Source of the DNA: Clostridia bacterium
GTDB lineage: Bacteria; Bacillota; Clostridia; Oscillospirales; Butyricicoccaceae
Direction of reading: 5' to 3'
Length of the DNA: 7,569 bases
Assembly (NCBI GenBank): GCA_017560175.1
Contig: JAFYOK010000062.1
Coordinates: 1 to 7,569, forward strand
Shown one piece after another: positions 1 to 6,332 of this stretch. Every line of letters begins with the position of its first letter. Position 1 is the first letter of the stretch. The notes below the pieces were generated by a model, which saw only the letters and a program-made list of their open reading frames with translations, ran no database searches and was not told the origin of the DNA. Position numbers and translations under genes: made by a program.

Positions 1-64
1 CCTTTACTTTTGTAAAATAAATAACTGACTTTAATGTATCACGCAATTCAATAGATGTCAATGT

Positions 65-92
65 TCGGTTTGGCTATTTTATACAAAACCGA
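65..92. promoter_or_regulatory. Inverted repeat upstream of the sirtuin gene, possible operator
   Basis: A 7-bp perfect inverted repeat (TCGGTTT at 65-71, AAACCGA at 86-92) flanks an AT-rich centre that contains TATTTTATAC. It lies 20 bases upstream of the sirtuin start. The symmetry and AT-rich core could be a repressor operator over a promoter, but I find no convincing -35 box. The best alternative promoter is weak: CTGACT at 25-30 and TTCAAT at 47-52, with 16-base spacing. The rest of 1-112 holds only AT-rich non-coding DNA and the ribosome binding site GGAGG at 100-104. Function is inferred only from symmetry. Confidence 0.25.
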
Positions 93-112
93 GCAGAACG
101 GAGGTTTCTGAT

Positions 113-841
113 ATGGATGAAAAACTGGAAAAGTTAAGAGACTTGGTCAATAATCATGAACACATCGTATTTTTCGGCGGTGCCGGCGTAAGTACCGAGT
201 CGGGAATTCCCGATTTCCGCAGTGTGGATGGCCTTTATAATCAGAAGTATGACTATCCGCCGGAAGCCATCCTCAGCCGATCTTTTTACGATCGCATGCC
301 CGAAGCCTTTTTCCGCTTTTACCGCGATAAGATGCTGGTGCCGGGCATCAAGCCCTCCCGTGCCCACCTGGCGCTGGCCAAGCTGGAGCAGGCGGGCAAG
401 CTGATGGCGGTGGTCACCCAGAACATCGATGGCCTCCATCAGGCAGCAGGCAGCCGTAACGTCTACGAGCTGCACGGCAGTGTCGAGCGCAATCGCTGCC
501 GGAAGTGCGGCAAAACCTATACCCGTGCGCAGATCGAAGAAATGGATCTTGTGCCCGGATGCAGCTGCGGCGGCATGATCAAACCGGAGGTCGTCCTCTA
601 TGAAGAGCCGCTGGACCAGCGCACCATGGCCCGTGCCATCCGTGCCATCGAACAGGCCGATCTGCTGATCGTCGGCGGTACATCACTGACCGTATGGCCG
701 GCCGCCGGATTGATCGATTACTATAGCGGCAAGGAACTGGTCATCATCAATAAGAGCCAGACATCTTTCGATAACCGCGCATCGCTGACCATCTGCGATT
801 CCATCGGTAAGGCGCTGGAATACGCCGTACAGGATCTGTAA
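113..841 (+). CDS. cobB: Sir2-family NAD-dependent protein deacetylase (sirtuin)
   Basis: This 242-aa cytoplasmic enzyme should remove acyl groups from lysine side chains using NAD+, releasing nicotinamide and O-acetyl-ADP-ribose. The NAD-binding signature GAGVSTESGIPDFRS lies at residues 23-37, TQNIDGLH at 102-109 and the catalytic His at 121. The structural zinc is held by Cys129, Cys132, Cys150 and Cys152. KPEVVLYEE (158-165) replaces the more common VVxFGE loop. Length is normal for a bacterial sirtuin. The Tyr-x-x-Arg pair that marks desuccinylase/demalonylase sirtuins is not conserved: the aligned stretch reads FFRFYRDK near 67-73. Deacetylation is therefore the likelier activity. The start is supported by GGAGG eight bases upstream. 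It is followed after 12 bases by sfsA, so the two are probably co-transcribed. The symbol cobB is used in the generic bacterial sense; srtN would be the Bacillus equivalent. Confidence 0.93.
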   Translation: MDEKLEKLRDLVNNHEHIVFFGGAGVSTESGIPDFRSVDGLYNQKYDYPPEAILSRSFYDRMPEAFFRFYRDKMLVPGIKPSRAHLALAKLEQAGKLMAVVTQNIDGLHQAAGSRNVYELHGSVERNRCRKCGKTYTRAQIEEMDLVPGCSCGGMIKPEVVLYEEPLDQRTMARAIRAIEQADLLIVGGTSLTVWPAAGLIDYYSGKELVIINKSQTSFDNRASLTICDSIGKALEYAVQDL

Positions 842-853
842 GGGGTACAAGGG

Positions 854-1531
854 ATGGAATATCATAATATTCGGGAGGGTCGCTTTCTCAGCCGTCCCAA
901 CCGTTTTATCGCCCATGTGGAAGTGGACGGCAAGGTGGAAGTCTGCCATGTCAAAAATACAGGCCGCTGCCGTGAACTGCTCATTCCCGGTGTGACGGTA
1001 TGGGTGGAGGAATGTGACAACCCCAACCGTAAGACGCGTTTTGACCTCATTTCCGTCGACCGCGGCGGTGTCATGGTCAACATGGATTCCCAGGCTCCCA
1101 ACAAGCTCTTTGCCGAGTGGGCAAAGGCAGGACATCTGGGAGATTTGGATGAGATCAAGGCAGAATGCCGATTCGGTGATTCCCGCTTTGATTTTCGTCT
1201 GCGGCAGGGAGAAGGATTGACCTATGTTGAGGTCAAAGGCTGCACTCTGGAAGTGGATGGGCAGGCTCTCTTTCCCGATGCTCCAACAGAGCGTGGCGTC
1301 AAGCATATCCGCGAATTGATGGCAGCCCGTGCCGCAGGACACAGAGCCATGCTTTTTATCGTCATTCAGATGAAAGGCGCAAAGGTCTTTCGGCCCAACC
1401 GCGTCACGCATCCGGCATTTGCCGATGCGCTGATCGAAGCAAAGACTGCCGGGGTGGAGATCATGGCCTATGACTGTATCGTCACACCTGAGCGTGTTTT
1501 TATCGATCAGCCGGTGGAAATTCAGCTGTAA
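854..1531 (+). CDS. sfsA: SfsA family DNA/RNA nuclease-like protein
   Basis: A 225-aa SfsA protein. The family was named from sugar-fermentation stimulation in E. coli and is now classed as an OB-fold plus PD-(D/E)xK nuclease-like protein that binds nucleic acid; its physiological role is still vague. Family signatures are clear: HVKNTGRCRELL (32-43) in the N-terminal OB part, and YVEVKGCTLE followed by LFPDAPTERGVKHIREL (139-155). Asp113, Glu126 and Lys128 fit a PD-(D/E)xK active site. Length is typical. The ribosome binding site AAGGGG (840-845) overlaps the sirtuin stop codon, with eight bases to the ATG, which suggests translational coupling. No clear terminator follows, so some read-through into the HD-domain gene is possible. 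Confidence 0.93.
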   Translation: MEYHNIREGRFLSRPNRFIAHVEVDGKVEVCHVKNTGRCRELLIPGVTVWVEECDNPNRKTRFDLISVDRGGVMVNMDSQAPNKLFAEWAKAGHLGDLDEIKAECRFGDSRFDFRLRQGEGLTYVEVKGCTLEVDGQALFPDAPTERGVKHIRELMAARAAGHRAMLFIVIQMKGAKVFRPNRVTHPAFADALIEAKTAGVEIMAYDCIVTPERVFIDQPVEIQL

Positions 1532-1557
1532 TCAAGCAGAAAAATAGCCAATCCCCC

Positions 1558-1586
1558 TTGAGAGTGTATTGCAAATATATTATAAT
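1558..1586 (+). promoter_or_regulatory. Sigma-A-type promoter for the HD-domain gene
   Basis: TTGAGA (1558-1563) and a perfect TATAAT (1581-1586) are separated by 17 bases. The predicted transcription start is near 1593, giving a leader of about 60 bases before the ATG at 1655. It begins only 26 bases after the sfsA stop codon, so the HD gene can be expressed independently of the sirtuin-sfsA unit. Confidence 0.8.
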
Positions 1587-1597
1587 ATTGAATAAAT

Positions 1598-1615
1598 ACC
1601 GATGTGTGCATCGGT
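1598..1615 (+). other. Hairpin at the 5' end of the HD-gene leader RNA
   Basis: A 7-bp perfect stem (ACCGATG at 1598-1604, CATCGGT at 1609-1615) with a TGTG loop would sit almost at the 5' end of the predicted transcript. A second weaker hairpin (CCGC at 1626-1629 with GCGG at 1637-1640) lies next to the ribosome binding site. A 5'-end hairpin can stabilise mRNA. I see no match to a riboswitch family that I know. Confidence 0.35.
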
Positions 1616-1654
1616 AATGATGATGCCGCATCTTCGGCGGAAAGAGGGGGAAAT

Positions 1655-2203
1655 ATGCCGTTCCATAACAAACTGAAATTGCACGAAGCGATTGTTTTCG
1701 CCACAAAGGCCCACCATGGGCAGGTGAGAAAGGGATCTGATGTACCCTATATGATCCATCCCTTTGAAACGGCGCAGATCCTCACCGAAGCCGGCTGCAG
1801 CGATGAGGTCGTCATTGCAGGTCTGCTTCATGATACGCTGGAAGACACCGAGACCAGCTCCACCGAGATCTCGTCTGTCTTTGGTTATAAGGTTCTGGGT
1901 CTGGTCTTTGCGGCCAGCGAAGACAAGCGCATGGAGTGGGAAGACCGTAAGCAGCACACCATCGATTACCTGTGCCATGAAGCCAGCCAGGATGAGATGC
2001 TGCTCATCTGTGCCGATAAGCTCTCCAACCTCCGCAGTATCCGCTACGAGAAGGATACTCTGGGAGAAGTGGTCTGGGATCGATTCAAGCGCGGCAAGGA
2101 TAAGCAGAAGTGGTATTACGAGGGCATCCTGCATGCACTCAAGCCCATTTCCGGTTATCAGATGTATGCAGAATACAAGTGGCTGCTGGAAGAGCTTTTC
2201 TAA
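1655..2203 (+). CDS. HD-domain phosphohydrolase resembling small ppGpp hydrolases
   Basis: A 182-aa single-domain HD protein. From the ATG at 1655, the metal and nucleotide residues of the RelA/SpoT-Mesh1 type HD domain are in order: Arg25, His35 (MIHP), His59-Asp60 and Glu63-Asp64 (LLHDTLEDT), and Asp121 with Asn125 in CADKLSNLRS. That pattern is known from hydrolases that remove pyrophosphate from (p)ppGpp; no synthetase, TGS or ACT domain is present, so this could be a small alarmone hydrolase. The assignment is inference from motifs; another nucleotide phosphohydrolase activity is possible. An in-frame upstream ATG at 1604 is rejected because it falls inside a leader hairpin, whereas GAGG at 1644-1647 lies seven bases before 1655. 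It has its own promoter and ends at a bidirectional terminator. Confidence 0.85.
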   Translation: MPFHNKLKLHEAIVFATKAHHGQVRKGSDVPYMIHPFETAQILTEAGCSDEVVIAGLLHDTLEDTETSSTEISSVFGYKVLGLVFAASEDKRMEWEDRKQHTIDYLCHEASQDEMLLICADKLSNLRSIRYEKDTLGEVVWDRFKRGKDKQKWYYEGILHALKPISGYQMYAEYKWLLEELF

Positions 2204-2220
2204 AATCAACACAAAAAATA

Positions 2221-2246
2221 AAACCTCCATCGAAAGATGGAGGTTT
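2221..2246. terminator. Bidirectional intrinsic terminator between convergent genes
   Basis: An 11-bp perfect stem (2221-2231 with 2236-2246) closes a GAAA loop. It has a T-run on the plus side (2244-2249) and an A-rich run upstream (2212-2223), which becomes a T-run on the minus strand. It lies 17 bases after the HD-gene stop and 11 bases from the stop of the convergent kinase gene, so it can serve both. Confidence 0.88.
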
Positions 2247-2257
2247 TTCTGTATCTG

Positions 2258-3244
2258 TTACTTATTTATCAGGTACATCTGAGAAGCGTCGGAAAGCGCA
2301 CTGAGGATGTCATCCTGCTGAATTACATAGCTGTAAAAATCACGCCATTTCTGAACTGCGGGGGGAATGGTATCGCCCATACGTGCAAGCATCATATAGG
2401 AGAAGCAGGCACGGTAGGCCATCAAGAGTTCGACATCATCCCAGTAATGGGGGCCGCAATTCTTTTCCAGTTCGTAGCCCATCATAAAGTAGGGGAGGAT
2501 GTACTGACGTACGGTTTCCACGCAGTCTTCGCCCAGGCGGTAGCCGTTGGAAATGCAGGCCATAATGAAAATGGCGATATCATAGAGGTAATAGCCATAG
2601 GAACAGCCATCAAAGTCATAGAGCCAGATGTTGTTGTTTTCAACGAAGAAGTTGTTGAGGTGGAAGTCGCAATGACAGAGGCCGAAGTTTTCGGCATCGC
2701 GGGTGCGAGCAAGAACCTTTTCTTCGATGGAAGCGATGCGGTCGCGAACAGCAGGATCCAGGGTCTCCCAGACGGACTTTTTCAGACCGGCAAAGTTTTC
2801 AAGCTGCATGGGACGGCGGTATTTCTTACCGTTCTTTACCTGCTTTTCGCTGGTGCTGTGGATCTTGCCCAGCAGGTTGCCGGCACAGACGAAGAACATA
2901 CGGTCCATACGAGGGACGGTGATGGGGGTGCCGCGGGCTGTGCGGAACATGGATGCACGGCAGATCTTGCCATCCAGGACAAACTCTTCCAGCAGGTTGC
3001 CGCGCAGAGAAGGGGAGGGCTCGCAGACAGTGGCATGTTCGGCATTGAGGTCTTCCAGCCACATCAGCTCGCCGAGGATCTGTTCACTGGAGCGCTGAGC
3101 CATATTGACGCGGATCATATGGGGCTGTCCGGGGAAAATAAAGGCATAATTCTGAGTCGAGAAGCGACTCTGGGCTTCATTGATGTCCAGGCCATAGAGT
3201 TCAAGCAGGATCTGGCGAAGTTGTTCTTTGATCTGTTCGTTCAT
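2258..3244 (-). CDS. APH-fold phosphotransferase (aminoglycoside phosphotransferase/choline kinase superfamily)
   Basis: A 328-aa cytoplasmic kinase-like protein. The C-lobe carries the catalytic motif LCHCDFHLNN (His191, catalytic Asp193, Asn198) and the Mg2+-binding DFD at 210-212 (LYDFDGCSYGYYLYD). This is the pattern of Pfam APH, whose members phosphorylate small molecules such as aminoglycosides, choline, homoserine or sugars, and in SrkA also proteins. The N-lobe is less typical: the ATP-binding Lys position appears to be Arg45 (HMIRV), with Glu59 as the likely helix-C partner. The substrate cannot be read from sequence, and nothing suggests antibiotic resistance. The longest frame starts at GTG 3253, but AAGGA is only one base from it; ATG 3244 has ten bases of spacing and is preferred. 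It appears to be monocistronic, with its own promoter upstream. Confidence 0.85.
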   Translation of the reverse strand: MNEQIKEQLRQILLELYGLDINEAQSRFSTQNYAFIFPGQPHMIRVNMAQRSSEQILGELMWLEDLNAEHATVCEPSPSLRGNLLEEFVLDGKICRASMFRTARGTPITVPRMDRMFFVCAGNLLGKIHSTSEKQVKNGKKYRRPMQLENFAGLKKSVWETLDPAVRDRIASIEEKVLARTRDAENFGLCHCDFHLNNFFVENNNIWLYDFDGCSYGYYLYDIAIFIMACISNGYRLGEDCVETVRQYILPYFMMGYELEKNCGPHYWDDVELLMAYRACFSYMMLARMGDTIPPAVQKWRDFYSYVIQQDDILSALSDASQMYLINK

Positions 3245-3300
3245 ATACTGCACATCCTTTCGGGGGAATGAAAAAGCACGAGCTATGATATATTAACTTC

Positions 3301-3329
3301 ATTGTATACCTGCAGGAGAGAAAAAACAA
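3301..3329 (-). promoter_or_regulatory. Candidate promoter for the APH-fold kinase gene
   Basis: On the minus strand, TTGTTT (3324-3329) and TACAAT (3301-3306) are separated by 17 bases. The -10 box is good and the -35 box weak. Transcription would begin near 3294, about 50 bases before the ATG at 3244. The ATPase terminator just upstream supports a need for a separate promoter. Confidence 0.5.
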
Positions 3330-3364
3330 GGCTTTTGGCTACTTATAGGAAAAAACAATAATCA

Positions 3365-3392
3365 AAAAGGACCTCTGAAAAGAGGTCCTTTT
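3365..3392 (-). terminator. Intrinsic terminator of the cation ATPase gene
   Basis: A 12-bp perfect stem (3365-3376 with 3381-3392) has a four-base loop. On the minus strand it is followed by TTTTTGATTATTG, and it lies about 20 bases after the ATPase stop codon. The plus-strand direction has only TTTT and no upstream plus-strand gene, so the minus strand is the functional direction. Confidence 0.85.
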
Positions 3393-3412
3393 AAGCTTGA
3401 ATTCAGTTGTGC

Positions 3413-6052
3413 TTAGTCGCGGCCGTGGATCTTGTTTTCGATCAGCTTCTCGATTTCGACGATGGGAATGATGCTCAGAGAAAGCAGCATAGCAACGCCA
3501 TACTCAGCCAGGCTGATGGGCTCAAAGCCGAAAGCATTGGACAGAACAGGAACAAAGATGACCAGTGTGGTCAGGATCAGGCTGACGATGGCCGACAGCC
3601 ACAGGAACTTGTTCTGTGTGGGCAGCTTGAAGATACTGCCGTTCTGGCTGCGCAGGTTGAAGGAGTGGCAGATTTCGGTCATGCTCAGGGTCAGGAAGGC
3701 CATGGTCATGCCGTCGGGGCTGTTGGCGATCTCCCATACGCCGGCTTCCATATAGTGACCGACAAAGTAGGCAGCCAGGGTCAGAACAGTAACGACAACG
3801 CCCTGGAAGCCGATGTCAAAGCCCAGACCGTCGGCAAAGAGGCTCTCGCCTGCGGGACGGGGCTTGCGCTTCATGATGCCGGGCTCGGATTCTTCCATGC
3901 CCAGCGCCATAGCGGGGAAGCAGTCGGTGATCAGATTGATCCAGAGCAGATGGACAGGTTCCAGAATGGTGAAGCCCAGCAGGGTTGCGAAGAAGATGCT
4001 GAGAACTTCCGACAGGTTGGAGCTGAGCAGGAACTGAACCGACTTACGGATGTTATCGTAAATGCGGCGGCCTTCCTCGACAGCCGAAACGATGGTTGCA
4101 AAGTTGTCATCGGCCAGGACCATGTCGGCAACATTCTTGGTAACGTCGGTACCGGTGATACCCATGCCGACACCGATGTCGGCGGTCTTGATGGAGGGAG
4201 CGTCGTTAACGCCGTCGCCGGTCATGGCGGTGATATAGCCCTTCTTCTTCCAGGTCTCGACGATGCGGACCTTGTGTTCGGGCTGTACACGGGCGTAAAC
4301 GCTGATGTTTTCGATGCGCTTTTCAAATTCTTCGTCGCTCATGGCCGACAGTTCCAGACCGGTAACAGCCTGGTCGTCGCTGGTGATCATGCCCAGCTCC
4401 TTGGCGATGGCAGCGGCGGTGTCCTTATGGTCGCCGGTGATCATAACGGCACGGATGCCCGATGTGCGGCAGAGGGCGATGGCATCGCGGACTTCGGGAC
4501 GGACGGGGTCGATCATGCCGGTCAGACCGATGAAGGTCAGATCCTGCTCGAGAGCAGCAGGCTCCAGGTCGGCAGGCATTGCGGCATAACCGCGCATGGA
4601 AGCAGCAAGAACACGGAGGGCCTTGGAAGCCATTTCCTTGTTGGCAGCCAGGATCTCGGCACGGATGGTATCGTTCATGGGAACGATCTTACCGTCCTTG
4701 TCCAGATAGCTTGTGCAGCGCTGGAGAACTTCGTCGGGTGCGCCCTTGGTGTACTGGATGAAGGCGCCGTTCTTTGCATGGACGGTGGACATCATCTTAC
4801 GTCCACTGTCGAAGGGTGCTTCGCCCTGGCGGGGCTGCTCGTTCTCCAGTTCGGGCTTGTACAGCTGCATGCCGGCAGCATAGCGGACCAGGGCACATTC
4901 GGTGGGCTCACCCAGAGCACCGACACGGTCGGGTTCCAGCTTGGCATCCGAGCAGAGAGCCATGGCGGTAGCCAGCAGCTCCTTATTGTTTGTAAACTGA
5001 TCGACAACGGTCATCTTGTTCTGTGTCAGAGTACCGGTCTTGTCGGAGCAGATGATCTGGGTGCAGCCCAGAGTCTCAACGGCGGTCAGCTTACGGATGA
5101 TGGCATTGCGGTGGGACATGTTGGTAACACCGATGGAAAGAACGATGGTAACAACGGTGGCCAGACCTTCGGGAATGGCGGCAACGGCCAGGGAAACGGC
5201 AACCATGAAGGTGTCCAGCATAACTTCGCCGGAGAACTCGCCGTTACGCAGCAGAGTAAAGGCAAAGATAAAGGCACAGATGCCGATGACCAGCTTGGAC
5301 AGCAGGGTGGACAGCTGACCCAGCTTGATCTGCAGGGGGGTTTCACCCTCGGCAGCGTTGGCCAGCGCGTTGGCGATCTTGCCCATCTCGGTGTTCATAC
5401 CGGTCTCGGTGACGATGGCGGCACCACGGCCGTAGGCAACAGTGCTGCCCATGTAGACCATGTTCTTGCGGTCGCCCAGCGCGACTTCACCGCCGTCCAT
5501 ACCCAGGACTTCAATGATCTTGGAAACAGGGACCGATTCACCGGTCAGCGCAGCTTCCTCGATCTTGAGGGAGGCACTTTCAAACAGACGGCCGTCGGCA
5601 GGGACAGCGTCGCCGGCTTCCAGCAGAACGATGTCGCCGGGAACCAGGTCTTCGCTCTTGATGATCTGGTTCTTGCCGTCGCGAATGACTTTACAGGTGG
5701 CAGCCGACATGGCCTGCAGAGCTTCGATGGCCTTTTCGGCCTTGCTCTCCTGGTAAACGCCCAGGCAGGCATTGATGATAACGACGGCCATGATGATGAT
5801 AACATCGGTGAAACCTTCGCCCGAATAAGCTGCGGTGATCAGCGAGACGATGGCGGCAGCAATCAGGATAAGGGTCATGGGGTCGGCCATCTGCGAGAAG
5901 AAGCGCTTGATCAGAGAAGGCTTGGGGGGCTGGGCAAGAACATTCTTGCCGACCTCCAGGCGCTTGCGTTCAGCGTCCTTGGTCGAGAGGCCGCGGGAAG
6001 AGGTACCCATAGAGAGGGCGATCTCTTCAAAAGTGCGGGTGTAATGTTTCAT
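3413..6052 (-). CDS. P2-type cation-transporting ATPase, probable Mn2+/Ca2+ exporter
   Basis: An 879-aa inner-membrane pump with full P-type architecture: N-terminal cation ATPase segment, ten predicted membrane helices (about 59-75, 82-100, 252-268, 283-310, 672-695, 698-720, 742-764, 780-799, 816-836, 847-866), actuator TGES (170-173), PEGL in M4 (294-297), phosphorylated Asp337 in DKTGTLTQ, nucleotide-binding KGAPDE (436-441) and hinge TGDGVND (611-617). The SERCA cation ligands appear intact: Asn679 and Glu682 in M5, Asn706, Thr709 and Asp710 in M6, Glu793 in M8. By family this is a Ca2+ ATPase. The manganese riboswitch in its leader, an arrangement known for Lactococcus yoaB and streptococcal MgtA-type pumps, points to Mn2+ or mixed Mn2+/Ca2+ export. 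AGGAGG (6059-6064) lies six bases before the ATG. A terminator follows. No TTA, CTA or TCA codon occurs, suggesting biased codon use. Confidence 0.93.
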   Translation of the reverse strand: MKHYTRTFEEIALSMGTSSRGLSTKDAERKRLEVGKNVLAQPPKPSLIKRFFSQMADPMTLILIAAAIVSLITAAYSGEGFTDVIIIMAVVIINACLGVYQESKAEKAIEALQAMSAATCKVIRDGKNQIIKSEDLVPGDIVLLEAGDAVPADGRLFESASLKIEEAALTGESVPVSKIIEVLGMDGGEVALGDRKNMVYMGSTVAYGRGAAIVTETGMNTEMGKIANALANAAEGETPLQIKLGQLSTLLSKLVIGICAFIFAFTLLRNGEFSGEVMLDTFMVAVSLAVAAIPEGLATVVTIVLSIGVTNMSHRNAIIRKLTAVETLGCTQIICSDKTGTLTQNKMTVVDQFTNNKELLATAMALCSDAKLEPDRVGALGEPTECALVRYAAGMQLYKPELENEQPRQGEAPFDSGRKMMSTVHAKNGAFIQYTKGAPDEVLQRCTSYLDKDGKIVPMNDTIRAEILAANKEMASKALRVLAASMRGYAAMPADLEPAALEQDLTFIGLTGMIDPVRPEVRDAIALCRTSGIRAVMITGDHKDTAAAIAKELGMITSDDQAVTGLELSAMSDEEFEKRIENISVYARVQPEHKVRIVETWKKKGYITAMTGDGVNDAPSIKTADIGVGMGITGTDVTKNVADMVLADDNFATIVSAVEEGRRIYDNIRKSVQFLLSSNLSEVLSIFFATLLGFTILEPVHLLWINLITDCFPAMALGMEESEPGIMKRKPRPAGESLFADGLGFDIGFQGVVVTVLTLAAYFVGHYMEAGVWEIANSPDGMTMAFLTLSMTEICHSFNLRSQNGSIFKLPTQNKFLWLSAIVSLILTTLVIFVPVLSNAFGFEPISLAEYGVAMLLSLSIIPIVEIEKLIENKIHGRD

Positions 6053-6104
6053 ACGTTTCCTCCTAAATTATAGTATACACCGGAGCGATGAATATATCGG
6101 TTGG

Positions 6105-6151
6105 AAATAAAAAAGACCCATGTATGATGTTTGAAGATCATACATGAGTCT
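6105..6151 (-). terminator. Riboswitch expression platform: intrinsic terminator
   Basis: On the minus strand, 6151-6137 pairs with 6128-6114 over 15 bases (one G-U pair) around an eight-base loop. The stem runs into a T-tract from 6114 to 6109, then A and TTT. The 5' arm contains CTCATG (6148-6143), which is also the 3' strand of the aptamer's closing helix. The terminator and the closed aptamer are therefore mutually exclusive, the usual layout of a transcriptional ON switch. It ends about 55 bases before the ATPase start. Confidence 0.9.
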
Positions 6152-6250
6152 GGTTATTTGATCCAAGCCAAGCAGTCCGCTTGCGGGGCTGCCACGATGT
6201 TGACTTGAAACACACCACCAAAGGCGGTGCGCCAACTACTCCCTCATGAG
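6143..6250 (-). promoter_or_regulatory. yybP-ykoY manganese riboswitch aptamer upstream of the cation ATPase
   Basis: Read on the minus strand, the RNA starts with CATGAGGGAGTAG (6248-6236), carries GTCAACATC in the internal loop and ends with ACCAGACTCATG (6154-6143). The GGGAGUAG, UCAACAU and AGACU segments match what I know of the yybP-ykoY family, whose members bind Mn2+ between two loops of a four-way-junction-like RNA. CATGAG (6248-6243) pairs with CTCATG (6148-6143) as the closing helix. One inner hairpin is formed by CACCGCC pairing with GGTGGTG around TTT. A second forms around CCGCAAGCGG, enclosed by GCAG and CTGC. It is preceded by a strong promoter and followed by an overlapping terminator. 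The identification is from memory of the consensus, not from a covariance-model search. Confidence 0.88.
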
Positions 6251-6274
6251 GGGATATATTCATTTGTTGAAAAT

Positions 6275-6303
6275 ATCATATCATAGGGAATGGGGCATGT
6301 CAA
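6275..6303 (-). promoter_or_regulatory. Near-consensus extended -10 promoter for the riboswitch-ATPase transcript
   Basis: On the minus strand a perfect TTGACA (6303-6298) is followed after 17 bases by TATGAT (6280-6275), with TGA directly before the -10 box forming an extended -10 element. The start would be near 6268, just ahead of the aptamer, giving a leader of about 215 bases. It lies only 30 bases beyond the stop codon of the upstream DUF4438 gene. A strong constitutive promoter is what a terminator-controlled gene would need. Confidence 0.9.
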
Positions 6304-6332
6304 TCATGTAAAGCGGAAAAAGAAGAATGGGA

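Noticed and set aside
683..1411. Minus-strand open frame of 242 aa over the sirtuin end and sfsA
   Set aside because: It spans the junction of two well-identified plus-strand genes and shows no family motif.
1604..1654. Upstream in-frame ATG for the HD-domain gene
   Set aside because: The 17 added residues are unlike the family, and the ATG lies in a leader hairpin without a ribosome binding site, whereas ATG 1655 has a GAGG site seven bases upstream.
3245..3253. GTG start at 3253 for the kinase
   Set aside because: The AAGGA site would be only one base from the GTG; ATG 3244 has workable spacing.
2237..3271. Plus-strand open frame of 344 aa opposite the kinase
   Set aside because: It is a codon-aligned shadow of the APH-fold gene and begins inside the bidirectional terminator.
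6067..6072. Perfect minus-strand TATAAT just before the ATPase
   Set aside because: Transcription from it would start inside or at the ribosome binding site, and no -35 box lies at the right distance; the strong promoter at 6275-6303 explains expression.
3407..6073. Plus-strand open frame of 888 aa opposite the ATPase
   Set aside because: Its codon boundaries mirror those of the ATPase, its composition is Gly/Asp/His/Gln-rich with no recognisable domain, and the opposite strand has every P-type ATPase motif plus promoter, ribosome binding site and terminator.
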